Source of the DNA: Myxococcaceae bacterium
GTDB lineage: Bacteria > Myxococcota > Myxococcia > Myxococcales > Myxococcaceae
DNA length: 64,000 nt
Direction of reading: 5' to 3'
Assembly (NCBI GenBank): GCA_019694595.1
Contig: JAIBBQ010000010.1
Coordinates: forward strand, 1 to 64,000
Part shown: in pieces, positions 32,907-43,664 of the stretch
How positions within the stretch are numbered: position 1 is the first letter of the stretch
Layout of the letters: the number at the start of each line of letters is the position of its first letter
The notes under the pieces: generated by a model
Told to the model about the DNA's origin: nothing
What the model saw: only the letters and a program-made list of their open reading frames with translations
Databases searched by the model: none
Program-made: the position numbers and the translations under genes

Positions 32907-33724
32907 GCCGCCACCCCGCGCGCCGCCTGGGTCCAGCGCCGCACGTGCGGCAGATCGTCGTCGAGCCAGCGGGCGCCCGCCTCGTCGACCACCAGCAACT
33001 CCTCGAACTTGGCGCCCACGCCGCGGAACGCGAGGTGGGGCTCGACCGCCCAGATGCCCGGCACCGGCGGGTGGTTGGACTGCGCGTTCCACAAGGGCGA
33101 CCAGCCTTCCCGGCGAGCGGCCCAGGCCTGCCGGCCGAGCTCGGTGAGGGTGCGGATGCCGAAGCCCCCCACGCTCCCCTGCCGCGGACCCTGCTCGACC
33201 GGCGTCACCAGGTGGGCCAGCACGCCGAACGGGTAGGCCCGGTGCCGCACCTCGTAGCCGTGGCGCGCGGCCAGCACGTCGACCCGGCGGGAGATCTCCG
33301 CGAAGGGCACCCGCTCGTTCACCAGGCGCACGATGAGCGACCGGTACTCGGCGAGATCGGCGAGCAGGAGCTCGAGGATGGGGTTCTTCCCCAGGCTGCC
33401 GGCGTAGCCCACGTCGGCGGCGACCCCGCCCTTCACCGGCGCCACGTCGAGGATGAACGGCATGCCGGGCTCGAGCCGCCGCGACGACGGGAAGAACTTG
33501 AGCGGGTGCCAGCGGCCGGCGAAGGCGGTGCGGTCGCCGAACCAGGCGAACGGCCGGTGGAACCAGTCGTCGATGCCTTCCCGTTCCAGCCAGTCGGTGA
33601 GGAGCGTCGCCGCCTGCTTCTCGGTGATGCCGGGGTCGAGCTCTTCCGCCACCGATTCCACGCAGCGGTAGGCGAGCTGCTGCACCTCGGTGAAGCGCTG
33701 CAGCTGGTCGGCGCGGTCGTTCAT
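32903..33724 (-). CDS. M24 (aminopeptidase P/creatinase-fold) metallohydrolase
   Basis: 273 residues from ATG 33724; an ATG at 33751 would include the palindrome in the coding sequence, and neither has a clear ribosome site. The pita-bread fold's five metal ligands are present: Asp93, Asp104, His171, Glu228 and Glu241 or 242 (numbered from 33724). There is no N-terminal creatinase domain, so it is the short form. The family includes aminopeptidases, creatinases and lyases acting on amide-like bonds. It opens the four-gene operon. Confidence 0.82.
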   Translation of the reverse strand: MNDRADQLQRFTEVQQLAYRCVESVAEELDPGITEKQAATLLTDWLEREGIDDWFHRPFAWFGDRTAFAGRWHPLKFFPSSRRLEPGMPFILDVAPVKGGVAADVGYAGSLGKNPILELLLADLAEYRSLIVRLVNERVPFAEISRRVDVLAARHGYEVRHRAYPFGVLAHLVTPVEQGPRQGSVGGFGIRTLTELGRQAWAARREGWSPLWNAQSNHPPVPGIWAVEPHLAFRGVGAKFEELLVVDEAGARWLDDDLPHVRRWTQAARGVAA

Positions 33725-33739
33725 GGCGTTTTCGACTGT

Positions 33740-33755
33740 GCCATTGGTCAATGGC
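33740..33755. promoter_or_regulatory. operator-like palindrome GCCATTG-GT-CAATGGC
   Basis: A perfect 7-bp inverted repeat with a 2-bp spacer lies just upstream of the M24 operon, in the divergent gap before the UbiB gene. Its size suits a dimeric repressor or activator; the operon's own MerR protein is the obvious candidate. Confidence 0.4.
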
Positions 33756-33831
33756 TTTGTCTACGATGGCCCATCAACTGGCGGAAAGTAGTCGACGCCG
33801 CCCCGGCCCCTCGGCGACAACGCCCACGCTC

Positions 33832-35511
33832 ATGGTCTCCATCGTCACCGCTGCGCGCGACTTCAACCGGATGCGGGAGATCTCGGGCGTGCTGGTGCGC
33901 CACGGCTTCGGCGAGCTGCTCACCCGCATGGGCATGGTGCGGACCAAGGACAAGCCGAGCGCCTCGGCCGACGCGATCGAGGTGGCGTCGGACAGCCTGG
34001 AGGCCGGCGAGAAGGAGAAGGGCCGGGTCAGCCTGGGCGAGCGCATTCGCCTGGTGGCGCAGGACCTGGGGCCGTCGTTCATCAAGCTGGGGCAGATCGT
34101 CTCCACCCGCACCGACGTGATGCCGCCCGACCTGGTGAACGAGCTCAAGAAGCTCCAGGACGACGTGGCCGCCATCCCCTCTGCCGAGGTGCGGGCGCAA
34201 ATCGAAGGCGCCTTCGGCAAGCCGGTGGAAGAGCTCTACGAGCGCTTCGACGAGAAGCCGATCGCCGCGGCGAGCATCGGCCAGGTGCACCGCGCGGTGC
34301 TCAGGACCGCCGACGGCCCCAGGGACGTGGTGGTGAAGGTGCAGCGGCCGGGCGTGGCGCAGACGGTGGCGCGCGACCTCGAGATCCTCGACTTCATGGC
34401 CGGGCTCCTGGAACGCGCGGTGCCCGAATCGAAGATCTACCAGCCGCGCAAGCAGGTGGCGGAGTTCGCCCGGTCGATCACCGCCGAGCTCGACTACACG
34501 ATCGAGGCCGACCACGCGCGGCGCTTCTTCAAGAACTTCGAAGGGCAGCCGCACATCCGCTTTCCGCGCGTGTACGACGAGGCGTCCGCCCGCACGGTGC
34601 TGACGCTGGAGTTCCTCGAAGGGAAGAAGGTCTACGACGCCATCGCCGACGGCCACTCGGGCGAGAAGATCGCCAAGGCCACCACGGCGATCATCGTGAA
34701 GCAGATCTTCGAGGACGGCTTCTTCCACGCCGATCCTCACCCCGGGAACATCTTCATCCTCGGCGAGAAGGACGCGCCGGTGATCGGCATGGTCGACCTC
34801 GGCATGGTCGGGCGCATGTCGCCGGAGATGCGCGACAAGACGGTGGATCTGATGTTCGCCGCGGTGCGCGGAGACTCGCTCGGCGTGGCCGACGCGCTCT
34901 ACGCCATCGGCCGGCCGCTGCGCCGGGTCGACATGCAGGCGTACCGGGCGGAAGCCTCGATGCTGGCCGAGAAGTACCTCGGCCGCTCGATGAAGGACCT
35001 CAAGTTCACCCCGCTCATCAAGGACCTGGTCAACGGCGCCACCAAGTACGGCCTCGAGATCCCCAGCGACTTCCTGCTCATGGGCCGCGCGCTGATGACG
35101 CTGGAAGGCGTGGGCCGCGAGATCCACCCCCAGCTCAACGTCTTCGAGGAGACCAAGCCGCTCTTCTTCGAGATGGTGAAGGCGCGCTACTCGCCCGAGA
35201 AGCTGCTCACCCAGGGCTGGAGCGCGTTCCAGAAGTTCGGCGGCGCCGCCTACGACGCCCCCCAGCAGCTGCGCGAGGTGCTGGAAGACCTGCGCCTCGG
35301 CCGCCTCTCGGTGCGCACCGACAGCGCCGACAACCCCCGCTCGTACGATCGCCTCGGCCGCCGGCTCTTCTCGGGCCTGGTGGCCGCGGGGTTGATCATG
35401 GCCGGCGCGCAGCTGCTCGTCGCCCCGGGGCGGGAGCAGTTCGCCTTCGCGCTCTGGGGCCTCGCCGCCGCCCTCGGGGTGGTGCACCTCGTGCGCGATC
35501 AGTTCCGGTGA
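33832..35511 (+). CDS. UbiB/ABC1-type atypical kinase
   Basis: 559 residues from ATG 33832. The family's typical N-terminus (short helix, then ISGVLVRHGFGELL) begins here, whereas an in-frame ATG at 33766 adds a low-complexity lead. The ABC1 motifs are all seen: KLGQ, the Ala-rich loop AAASIGQVHRA, the VVKVQRPG lysine, ADPHPGNIF and DLGMVG. Two hydrophobic helices end the protein. UbiB-type proteins support quinone synthesis or lipid handling through ATPase activity. It overlaps the helicase start by 4 bp. Confidence 0.92.
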   Translation: MVSIVTAARDFNRMREISGVLVRHGFGELLTRMGMVRTKDKPSASADAIEVASDSLEAGEKEKGRVSLGERIRLVAQDLGPSFIKLGQIVSTRTDVMPPDLVNELKKLQDDVAAIPSAEVRAQIEGAFGKPVEELYERFDEKPIAAASIGQVHRAVLRTADGPRDVVVKVQRPGVAQTVARDLEILDFMAGLLERAVPESKIYQPRKQVAEFARSITAELDYTIEADHARRFFKNFEGQPHIRFPRVYDEASARTVLTLEFLEGKKVYDAIADGHSGEKIAKATTAIIVKQIFEDGFFHADPHPGNIFILGEKDAPVIGMVDLGMVGRMSPEMRDKTVDLMFAAVRGDSLGVADALYAIGRPLRRVDMQAYRAEASMLAEKYLGRSMKDLKFTPLIKDLVNGATKYGLEIPSDFLLMGRALMTLEGVGREIHPQLNVFEETKPLFFEMVKARYSPEKLLTQGWSAFQKFGGAAYDAPQQLREVLEDLRLGRLSVRTDSADNPRSYDRLGRRLFSGLVAAGLIMAGAQLLVAPGREQFAFALWGLAAALGVVHLVRDQFR

Positions 35512-38048
35512 TCGCGCTCCCCATCGACGAGGCGCTGCCCCGGGTGATCGCGGGGCTGCGCCAGACGGGCACCCTGGTGCTCGAGGCGCCGCCGGGCGCG
35601 GGCAAGACCACGCGGGTCCCCCCGGCGATCCTCGACCAGGGGCTCGCGGGCTCGGGCGAGATCGTCGTGCTCCAGCCCCGGCGCCTCGCGGCGCGGCTGG
35701 CGGCGAACCGGGTGGCGGACGAGCGCGGCGAGCGCACCGGCGAGACGGTGGGCTACCAGGTCCGCTTCGAGGACGTGTCCGGCCCGAAGACGCGCATCCG
35801 CTTCCTCACCGAAGGCCTGCTCACCCGGCGGCTGGTGAGCGACCCCACGCTCAAGGGCGTCTCGGTGGTGGTGCTCGACGAGTTCCACGAGCGGCACCTG
35901 GCGGGCGACCTCGCGCTGGCGCTCTGCCGGCGGCTGCAGCTCGGGCCCCGGAAGGACCTCAAGCTGGTGGTGATGTCCGCCACCCTCGACGCCGCGCCCA
36001 TCGCCGCCTGGCTGGGTGACGCGCCGCAGGTGCGCTCCGAGGGCAAGCGGTTCGACGTCGAGCTCGAGCACCTGCCGTCGGACGACCCGCGCCCGGTGCA
36101 CGAGCTCTCGCTGGCGGCCCTGAAGAAGCTGGTCCAGCGCGGCCTCGACGGCGACGTGCTCGTCTTCCTGCCCGGGGCCTCGGAGATCCGCCGCACGCGC
36201 GAGGTGAGCGAGGACCTCTGCAGCCGCCACGGCCTGGAGCTGCACGTGCTGCACGGCGACCTGTCGCCCCAGGAACAGGACCGCGCCATCCGGCCGGGCA
36301 AGCAGCGCAAGGTGATCCTCTCCACCAACGTGGCCGAGACGAGCGTCACCATCGAAGGGGTGAGCGCGGTCATCGACTCCGGCCTGGCGCGGGTCGCCGC
36401 CCACTCGCCGTGGAGCGGCATGCCCACCTTGAAGGTGCAGAAGGTGGCCAAGGCCTCCGCGATCCAGCGGGCGGGCCGAGCCGGCCGCACCCGCGCCGGC
36501 GTGTGCCTGCGCCTGTTCACCAAGGGCGACTTCGACGGGCGCCCCTTCGCCGACCCGCCGGAGATCCGCCGGCTCGACCTCGCCGACACCGTGCTCGCGC
36601 TGCGGGCGAGCGGGGTCACCGACGCGCGCACCTTCCCGTACTTCGAGGCCCCGGCCCCGGCGGCGCTGGAGGCCGCCGAGGCGCTGCTGCGGCAGCTCGG
36701 CGCGCTCGACGCCCAGGGCACGCTGAGCGAGGTCGGCCGCCGCATGCTGCGCATCCCCGTGCACCCGCGCCAGGCGAGGGTGCTGCTCGCCGCGGAGGAC
36801 GCGGGCCTCGCGCAGGAAGGCGCGGCGCTGGCGGCCTTGCTCGGCGAGCGTGACCTGCGGCTCGAGACGCGCACCCGCTTCGCCGGCCACGGCCACCACG
36901 CCAAGGACGTCACCGCCGGCCCCTCCGACCTCCTCGAGCTGCTGGAGCGCTTCGAGCAGGGCCACGAGCGCGGGGCGCGCAGCGCGGGCGTGGACCAGGG
37001 CGCCCTGCAGACCGCGACCCGGGTGAAGAGCCAGCTGCAGCGCCTGGTGGACAGCCGCCGCGCGACGCGGCCCGCGGACGCCCACGCCCGGGAACAGGCG
37101 CTGCTGCGCGCGGTGCTCGCCGGGTACCCCGACCGGGTCGCCAAGCGCCGCCGCGCGCTCGCGCCCCAGGTGGTCTTCGCCACCGGCGGCGACGCCACGC
37201 TCGACGAGACCTCGGTGGTGCGCGACGCGGAGTGGCTGGTGTGCGCCGACGCCGAGGAACGCAAGGGCGGCGTGGTGGTGCGGCTGGCGAGCCAGGTGGA
37301 GCCCGAGTGGCTGCTCGACGCCGCGCCCGAGCTCTTGCGCGACGAGGACACCCACGTCTGGAACGCGCAGACCGAGCGCGTGGAGCGGGTGACGCGCCTG
37401 GCGTACGGGAACCTGGCGATCGACGAGACGCGCAAGAGCGCCGAGCCCGGCCCCGAGGCGGCGAAGGTGCTGGCGAAGGAAGCGGTCGCCCACGGCCTCG
37501 AGCGCTTCGTGGAGCCGCAGGCGCTGACGCTCTTCCGCGCGCGGCTGACGCTGCTGCGCACGAGCTACCCGGAAGCGGGCTTCCCCGAGTTCACCGACGA
37601 AGGCCTGCGCGCCTCGCTCGAGCAGCTCTGCGAGGGGCTGACCTCGTTCCGGGAGCTGCGCGAAGCCAACGTGCTCGCCCAGCTGGAAGCGCAGCTGACG
37701 CCGCAGCAGCTCACGCTCCTGCGGGCCCAGGCCCCCGACCGGGTCACCCTGCCCGGCGGCCGCTCGGCGCAGGTGCACTACGAGCTCGGCCAGCCGCCGT
37801 GGATCGAGTCGCGCCTGCAGGACTTCTTCGGCATGGCCAAGGGGCCCGCGGTGTGCGGTGGCCGGGTGCCGCTGGTGCTCCACCTGCTCGCGCCCAACCA
37901 CCGCTCGGTGCAGGTGACGACCGACCTCGCCGGCTTCTGGGAGCGGCACTACGCGACCATCCGCAAGGAGCTGATGCGCAAGTACCCGCGCCACTCCTGG
38001 CCGGAAGACGGCCGCACCGCGGCGCCGCCTCCGCCGGGCAAGCGCTGA
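35508..38048 (+). CDS. hrpB: ATP-dependent helicase HrpB
   Basis: 846 residues, the usual HrpB size, starting with a GTG that overlaps the ubiB-type stop by 4 bp. RecA1 has Walker A PPGAGKTT (28-35) and DEFH (124-127), and the SAT motif is VMSATLD. RecA2 has STNVAETSVTIEG and QRAGRAGR. The HrpB C-terminal domain is present. It is a DEAH-type RNA/DNA helicase; in E. coli HrpB the physiological role is unsettled. It converges on the TPR gene 3 bp away. Confidence 0.95.
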   Translation: MIALPIDEALPRVIAGLRQTGTLVLEAPPGAGKTTRVPPAILDQGLAGSGEIVVLQPRRLAARLAANRVADERGERTGETVGYQVRFEDVSGPKTRIRFLTEGLLTRRLVSDPTLKGVSVVVLDEFHERHLAGDLALALCRRLQLGPRKDLKLVVMSATLDAAPIAAWLGDAPQVRSEGKRFDVELEHLPSDDPRPVHELSLAALKKLVQRGLDGDVLVFLPGASEIRRTREVSEDLCSRHGLELHVLHGDLSPQEQDRAIRPGKQRKVILSTNVAETSVTIEGVSAVIDSGLARVAAHSPWSGMPTLKVQKVAKASAIQRAGRAGRTRAGVCLRLFTKGDFDGRPFADPPEIRRLDLADTVLALRASGVTDARTFPYFEAPAPAALEAAEALLRQLGALDAQGTLSEVGRRMLRIPVHPRQARVLLAAEDAGLAQEGAALAALLGERDLRLETRTRFAGHGHHAKDVTAGPSDLLELLERFEQGHERGARSAGVDQGALQTATRVKSQLQRLVDSRRATRPADAHAREQALLRAVLAGYPDRVAKRRRALAPQVVFATGGDATLDETSVVRDAEWLVCADAEERKGGVVVRLASQVEPEWLLDAAPELLRDEDTHVWNAQTERVERVTRLAYGNLAIDETRKSAEPGPEAAKVLAKEAVAHGLERFVEPQALTLFRARLTLLRTSYPEAGFPEFTDEGLRASLEQLCEGLTSFRELREANVLAQLEAQLTPQQLTLLRAQAPDRVTLPGGRSAQVHYELGQPPWIESRLQDFFGMAKGPAVCGGRVPLVLHLLAPNHRSVQVTTDLAGFWERHYATIRKELMRKYPRHSWPEDGRTAAPPPPGKR

Positions 38049-38051
38049 CGG

Positions 38052-38597
38052 TCAGGGTGAAGGAATGCGCAGCGTGCCCAGCTCGGGCAGCGCGCCGTCG
38101 CCGCCCTTGGGCCGGGTGAGCACCACCGCGGTCACCACGCCGGCGATCACCGCCGCGCCGACCGCGACGCCGCCCACCACGTACGGCCAGCGGCGGGGCT
38201 CGACGGGCGGCGCCACCACCTCGGGCTCGGAGGCCTTCGGCGGCGGCGTGAGCTCGGGCGGCTTGGCCGCGACCGGCGCGTCCGGCGACTTGGCCACCTC
38301 GGCGCGCAGATCGCTGAGCGTGTTCTCCACCGCGCGGCGCAGCGGGTGGTTGGGCGCGGCGGCGAGGAACGCCTCCAGGGTGGCGATGGCCTCGGTCCGC
38401 CGGCCGAGGCCGCGGTGGCACTGCGCGATGTTGAGCAGCAGCTCCGGCGACGGATCGGTGGCCCGGGCCTTCTCGAAGAGCTGGAGCGCCTCCGCGAGCC
38501 GCCCGGCCTCGAAGGCCGCCTTGCCCTGCTGGAAGAGGGGCAGCGGCTGGGCGGAGAGGCTCAGGCTGAGGAGCAAGGCGAGCACTGGAGCCGCCAT
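38052..38597 (-). CDS. secreted/membrane TPR protein
   Basis: 181 residues. A short N-terminal hydrophobic signal (about 1-16) precedes two to three TPR-like helical hairpins (about 20-95), a Pro/Glu-rich linker and one membrane helix (about 138-160, GGVAVGAAVIAGVVTAVVL). The layout is typical of small myxobacterial periplasmic scaffold proteins. No specific partner is evident. It is divergent from the MBL operon with a 56-bp gap. Confidence 0.75.
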   Translation of the reverse strand: MAAPVLALLLSLSLSAQPLPLFQQGKAAFEAGRLAEALQLFEKARATDPSPELLLNIAQCHRGLGRRTEAIATLEAFLAAAPNHPLRRAVENTLSDLRAEVAKSPDAPVAAKPPELTPPPKASEPEVVAPPVEPRRWPYVVGGVAVGAAVIAGVVTAVVLTRPKGGDGALPELGTLRIPSP

Positions 38598-38653
38598 GCT
38601 ACCCGAGATTTTCCAAGCCCCGGGGGCGCGCCGTGGTGGCGTAGAGTCCGCGC

Positions 38654-39976
38654 GTGCTCGTCACCTGGCTCGGCCACGCCCAGCTCTTCCTCAACGCCGC
38701 TGGCCGCACCCTGCTCCTCGACCCCTGGTTTCACGAGCCGGTCTTCGGCGGGGCCTGGTTCCGGTACCCGCCCGCGCCCTACCCCGACCCGTCGGCGATG
38801 CCGCGGCCCGACTTCCTGTTGCTGAGCCACACCCACCCCGACCACTCGGGCCCGAAGACGCTCGAGCAGCTGCCGCGCGACCTGCCCGTGCTGGCGCTGC
38901 CGTTCCCTTCGGGCGCGATGAAGCGGCGGCTCGAAGCGCTGCGCTTCACCAAGGTGCGCTGGCTCGCGGCCTGGGAGACGGCCGAGGTGGCGCCCGGCCT
39001 CAAGGTGACCTTCGTGCCCCACGACCGCGGCTGGGAGGTCTCCAGCATCGTGGTCGAGGCGCAGGGCGTGCGGCTGTACCACGGCAACGACAACCCGCTG
39101 TCGGTCGACGGCTACCGCGAGGTGGTGAAGCGGCTGGGGCCCATCTCCATCGCCTTCCTCCCCTTCGCGGGCGCGTCCTCGTACCCCACCGGCTTCGAAG
39201 GCGATCGCGCCACGCTCGAGCAGCGCTGCGCGCAGAAGAAGAAGGAAGGGCTGCAGCGCTTCCTCGACGGCATCGAAGGGCTGCGCCCGGAAGAGGCGGC
39301 GCCGTTCGCCTCCAGCTGGGCGCTGCTGGAAGACGGCGAGCGCTGGAAGAACTACCTCGACCGCCCGACGCCCGACGAGGCGCTCGCCTCGGCGATGGAA
39401 CAGGCCAACGAGTCGGGCACCCACCTGCTGCGCCTGGAACCCGGCGACGAGTGGAGCCCGGCGACGGGCGTCATCGCCAAGGGGCTCACCGCCGACTGGC
39501 CCAGCGAGGCCACGGCCATCGAGCGCTACGCGGTGCGGGAAGCCACGCGGGTCCGCGCGGCCATCGCCCGCAGCCGTTCCGCCGCGGCGCTCACCTCGCC
39601 CGACAAGCTCGACCGCGCGATGCAGCTCTACTTCGCGGAGCTGCTCGAGCGGACGCGGGCCGGGACTGCCGGGCTCACCATGCGCGCGGGCTTCTCGACC
39701 GCGGAAGGCGCGGGCTGGCGCGTCGAGTTCCGCCCGGGGCAGGCGCCGGCCTTCAGCCAGGGGCTGCGCGGCGACGAGGACGAGGTGCTCACGCTCCCCG
39801 CCGCGGAGCTGTGGAACATCCTCGCCGGGCCCGCGAACTGGGAAGACGTCTGGTACGGCTACCGGCTCCACGTGCGCAAGGCGCCGGGCGCGGGGTACTA
39901 CCGGGCCTTCTGGGAGATGCTGCTCAACTTCGACGCCGAGGCCCTGAGCGCCCGGCTGGCCAAAGAGCTCGCCTGA
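38654..39976 (+). CDS. metallo-beta-lactamase-fold hydrolase with C-terminal SCP2-like domain
   Basis: 440 residues starting with GTG. The N-terminal half is an MBL-fold hydrolase: His8, the HTHPDH ligand cluster (59-64), PHDRGWE and the later YHGND metal site. Residues about 330-440 resemble an alkyl-sulfatase or SCP2-type lipid-binding domain, suggesting a lipophilic substrate. Its stop overlaps the ABC binding-protein start (TGATG), tying it to the importer that follows, so the imported compound may be its substrate. Confidence 0.8.
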   Translation: MLVTWLGHAQLFLNAAGRTLLLDPWFHEPVFGGAWFRYPPAPYPDPSAMPRPDFLLLSHTHPDHSGPKTLEQLPRDLPVLALPFPSGAMKRRLEALRFTKVRWLAAWETAEVAPGLKVTFVPHDRGWEVSSIVVEAQGVRLYHGNDNPLSVDGYREVVKRLGPISIAFLPFAGASSYPTGFEGDRATLEQRCAQKKKEGLQRFLDGIEGLRPEEAAPFASSWALLEDGERWKNYLDRPTPDEALASAMEQANESGTHLLRLEPGDEWSPATGVIAKGLTADWPSEATAIERYAVREATRVRAAIARSRSAAALTSPDKLDRAMQLYFAELLERTRAGTAGLTMRAGFSTAEGAGWRVEFRPGQAPAFSQGLRGDEDEVLTLPAAELWNILAGPANWEDVWYGYRLHVRKAPGAGYYRAFWEMLLNFDAEALSARLAKELA

Positions 39977-40989
39977 TGCGGTGGCTGTGCGCCCTCCTGT
40001 TGCTCGCCGGTTGCCGCATCGAGCGCGTCTCGCCGAGCGCGGGCGCGGCCGAAGGGGGCGACGAGCCCCAGGGTGACCTCTGGGTCTACACCTCGATGTA
40101 CCGCCACGTGGTCGACGCGCTCGACCCGGTGATCGCCAAGGCGCTCCCCAAGGTGAAGGTGCACTGGTTCCAGGGCGGCAGCGAGAAGGTGATGGCCCGG
40201 CTCGAGGCGGAGCTCGCCGCGGGCGGCACCCAGGCCGACGTGGTGCTGACGTCGGACCCGTTCTTCTACCAGCGCTTCAAGGACGAGGGCCGCTGGCTGC
40301 GCTACGTGTCGCCCAACGCGGTGCGGGTGTCGCGGCAGCTCATCGACCCCGACGGCGCCTTCACCGCGGTGCGGCTGTCGACGATGGTGATGATCCGCGG
40401 GAAGGACGCGGCGGCGCCGGAGTCCTTCGGTGCGCTGCGCGAGCCTCCGTTCAAGGACCAGGTCGCGCTGGGCGACGCGCTGACCTCGGGAACCGCCTTC
40501 ACCTGGGCGGTCTTCACCGAGTCCGCGCGCGGCGACCCCTGGTTCCGCATGCTGCGCCTCAACGGTGCGCGCGTCGCCGGCGGCAACGCCGCGGTGCTGC
40601 AGAAGGTGCAGAGCGGCGAGGCCAAGGTCGGCGTGGTGCTGCTGGAGAACGCGCTCAAGGCGAAGGCGGAAGGAGCGCCGATCGAGATCGCCTGGCCGGC
40701 CGACGGGGCGGTGGTGATCCCCGGCGACGCGGCGATCTTCTCCACCACCCGGCACCGCCGTGCGGCTGAAGGGCTCATCGACGTGCTCCTGAGCCCCGAG
40801 GGGCAAGACGTCATCGTCCGCCTGGGCGACATGCACGGGGTCGATCCGCGCGCCGCTGGCCCTCGGGGCGAGCCGGGCGTGGAAGGGCTCCTGGTGCGCA
40901 GCCAGCCGTGGACCGAAGGCATGCGGGAGAGCGGCGCCCAGACCGGCGAGCAGGTGAAGCGGCGCTTCCGTGAGGCCTTCTCCCAGTGA
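39976..40989 (+). CDS. ABC-importer substrate-binding lipoprotein (iron/AEP-type)
   Basis: 337 residues with a signal peptide and lipobox LLAGC (Cys13). The mature part has the type-II periplasmic binding protein fold of the FbpA/PotD-like cluster (DLWVYTSMYRHV at the start, DVVLTSDPFF). The Tyr-Tyr pair that ligates Fe3+ in FbpA is not seen, so the cargo may be another anion or organophosphonate. It is the first part of the importer and overlaps the permease gene by 4 bp. Confidence 0.87.
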   Translation: MRWLCALLLLAGCRIERVSPSAGAAEGGDEPQGDLWVYTSMYRHVVDALDPVIAKALPKVKVHWFQGGSEKVMARLEAELAAGGTQADVVLTSDPFFYQRFKDEGRWLRYVSPNAVRVSRQLIDPDGAFTAVRLSTMVMIRGKDAAAPESFGALREPPFKDQVALGDALTSGTAFTWAVFTESARGDPWFRMLRLNGARVAGGNAAVLQKVQSGEAKVGVVLLENALKAKAEGAPIEIAWPADGAVVIPGDAAIFSTTRHRRAAEGLIDVLLSPEGQDVIVRLGDMHGVDPRAAGPRGEPGVEGLLVRSQPWTEGMRESGAQTGEQVKRRFREAFSQ

Positions 40990-42622
40990 AGCGCTCGGCG
41001 CTCACCGCGGCCCTGCTGGCGCCGCTCGTGATCTTCGCCCTGCTGCCGCTGGCGGTGCTGGTCGTGCGCGGCCTGCGCTCGCCCGACGCCTGGGGGCTGC
41101 TGGTCGACCCGGCCACCTTCGCCGCGCTGCGGGGCACCACCATCACCTCGGCCGGCGCCGCGGCCATCGCCTTCGGGCTCGGGCTGCCGCTGGGGCTGTT
41201 GCTGGGGCGCACCGACCTGCCCTGGTCGCGCGCCTGGCGAGCGCTCTTCGCGCTGCCGGCCGCGGTGCCGCCCTTCATCTTCGCCATGGGCTGGCAGCTG
41301 CTCGCCAACCCGCGCACCGGCCTGCTCAATACCGCGCTCCACCTGCACGTGGACATCTACTCCTCCACCGGCATCGCCTTCGTGCTCGGCCTGAGCGCGC
41401 TGCCGCTGGTGCTGCTGCCCACCCTGGCCTCGCTCGAGCAGGTCGACGCCGCGTGGGAAGAAGCGGCGCGCCTGGCAGGGGCCGGGCCCTGGCGCACGCT
41501 GCGCGACGTGGCGCTGCCGCTGGCGCTCCCGGCCGCCGGCTCGGGCGCGGCGCTGGCGTTCCTCTCTTCGGCGTCGGCCTTCGGCGTGCCCTACCTGCTC
41601 GGCGTCACCGCCTCGCCGCCCATCCCCACCCTCACCACCCGCATCTGGGCGCAGGTGCTGCTCGGGGCGCACGGGCTCGACCAGGCGGGCGCGCTCGCCC
41701 TGTGGCTGCTCGGGCTGTCCACCCTGGTCCTCGCGCTCGCCCAGCGCCTCGGCAAGCGCGGCCGGGTCTCGCTCGCCAGCGGGAAGGGCGCGCGTCGCAC
41801 CCGGCTGCCGCTGGGGCCGTCTCGGGTGGCGGTGAGCGCGACGACCGGGCTGGTCGCCTTCGTGCTGGTGGTGCTGCCGCTGCTCGTGGTGGTGGTCGCC
41901 TCGCTGCAGAAGAACTTCGGCACCTTCGACGCCTTCACCACCGCGCACTGGGCGCGGCTGAGCCACGACACGCGCACCCTGGGCGCCTTCGGCCAGAGCG
42001 CGCTGCTCGCGCTGGGCACCGGGGTCATCGTCACCGGCGCGGGCCTGGCGCTCGCCTGGGCGCGCAGCCGGCTCGGCCAGCCCTTCGGCGCGGTGGCCTG
42101 GCTCGCCGCCTGGCCGTACGCCATTCCCGGCACGGTGCTCGCGCTGGGCCTCATCCTCGCGTTCAGCCTCGACACCCGGGTGGTGCTCTTCGACTCGGTG
42201 GCGCTGGTGCTGGCGCTGATGAACACCTCGTGGCTGCTCCTGGTGGCCTTCTCGGTGCGGCACCTGGCGCTCGGGCTGCGCGCCGCGCGCGATGGCCTGG
42301 AGCGGGTCGACCGCTCGCTCGCCGAGGCCGCCCGACTCTCGGGCGCCAACCGCCTGCGCGCCTTCCTCGACGGCACCCTGCCCCAACTGCGCGGCCCGCT
42401 CGTCGCCGGCTTCACGCTCGCCGTGCTCGCCTCGCTCACCGAGCTGACCATGGCCACCTTGCTGCTCCCGCCGGGCACCGACCTCCTGGGCACGCTGCTC
42501 TTCGAGCTGATGAGCTACGCCGACCCGGCGGGCGCGGCGGTGCTGGCCTGCGCGGTGGTGGCGGTGGTGCTGCTCGGCCAGGCGGCGATCGCCGCCGCGG
42601 CGCCCAGGAAGGTGGCCTCCTG

Positions 42623-42623
<1 letters not shown>
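40986..42623 (+). CDS. ABC-importer permease, double-module (FbpB-like)
   Basis: 545 residues starting with GTG. About twelve membrane segments are arranged as two homologous permease halves, each with an EAA loop: EEAARLAGAGPWRTLRDVALP in the first and AEAARLSGANRLRAFLDGTLP in the second. This fused arrangement is typical of Fe3+/phosphonate-type importers (FbpB, PhnV relatives). One polypeptide therefore supplies both transmembrane domains. It overlaps its neighbours by 4 bp at the start and 1 bp at the end. Confidence 0.9.
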
Positions 42624-43651
<1,028 letters not shown>

Positions 43652-43664
43652 AGGAAGGCTCCGC

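Noticed and set aside
38598-38660. Fur box before the MBL/iron-type importer
   Set aside because: The gap has no recognisable 19-bp inverted AT-rich box.
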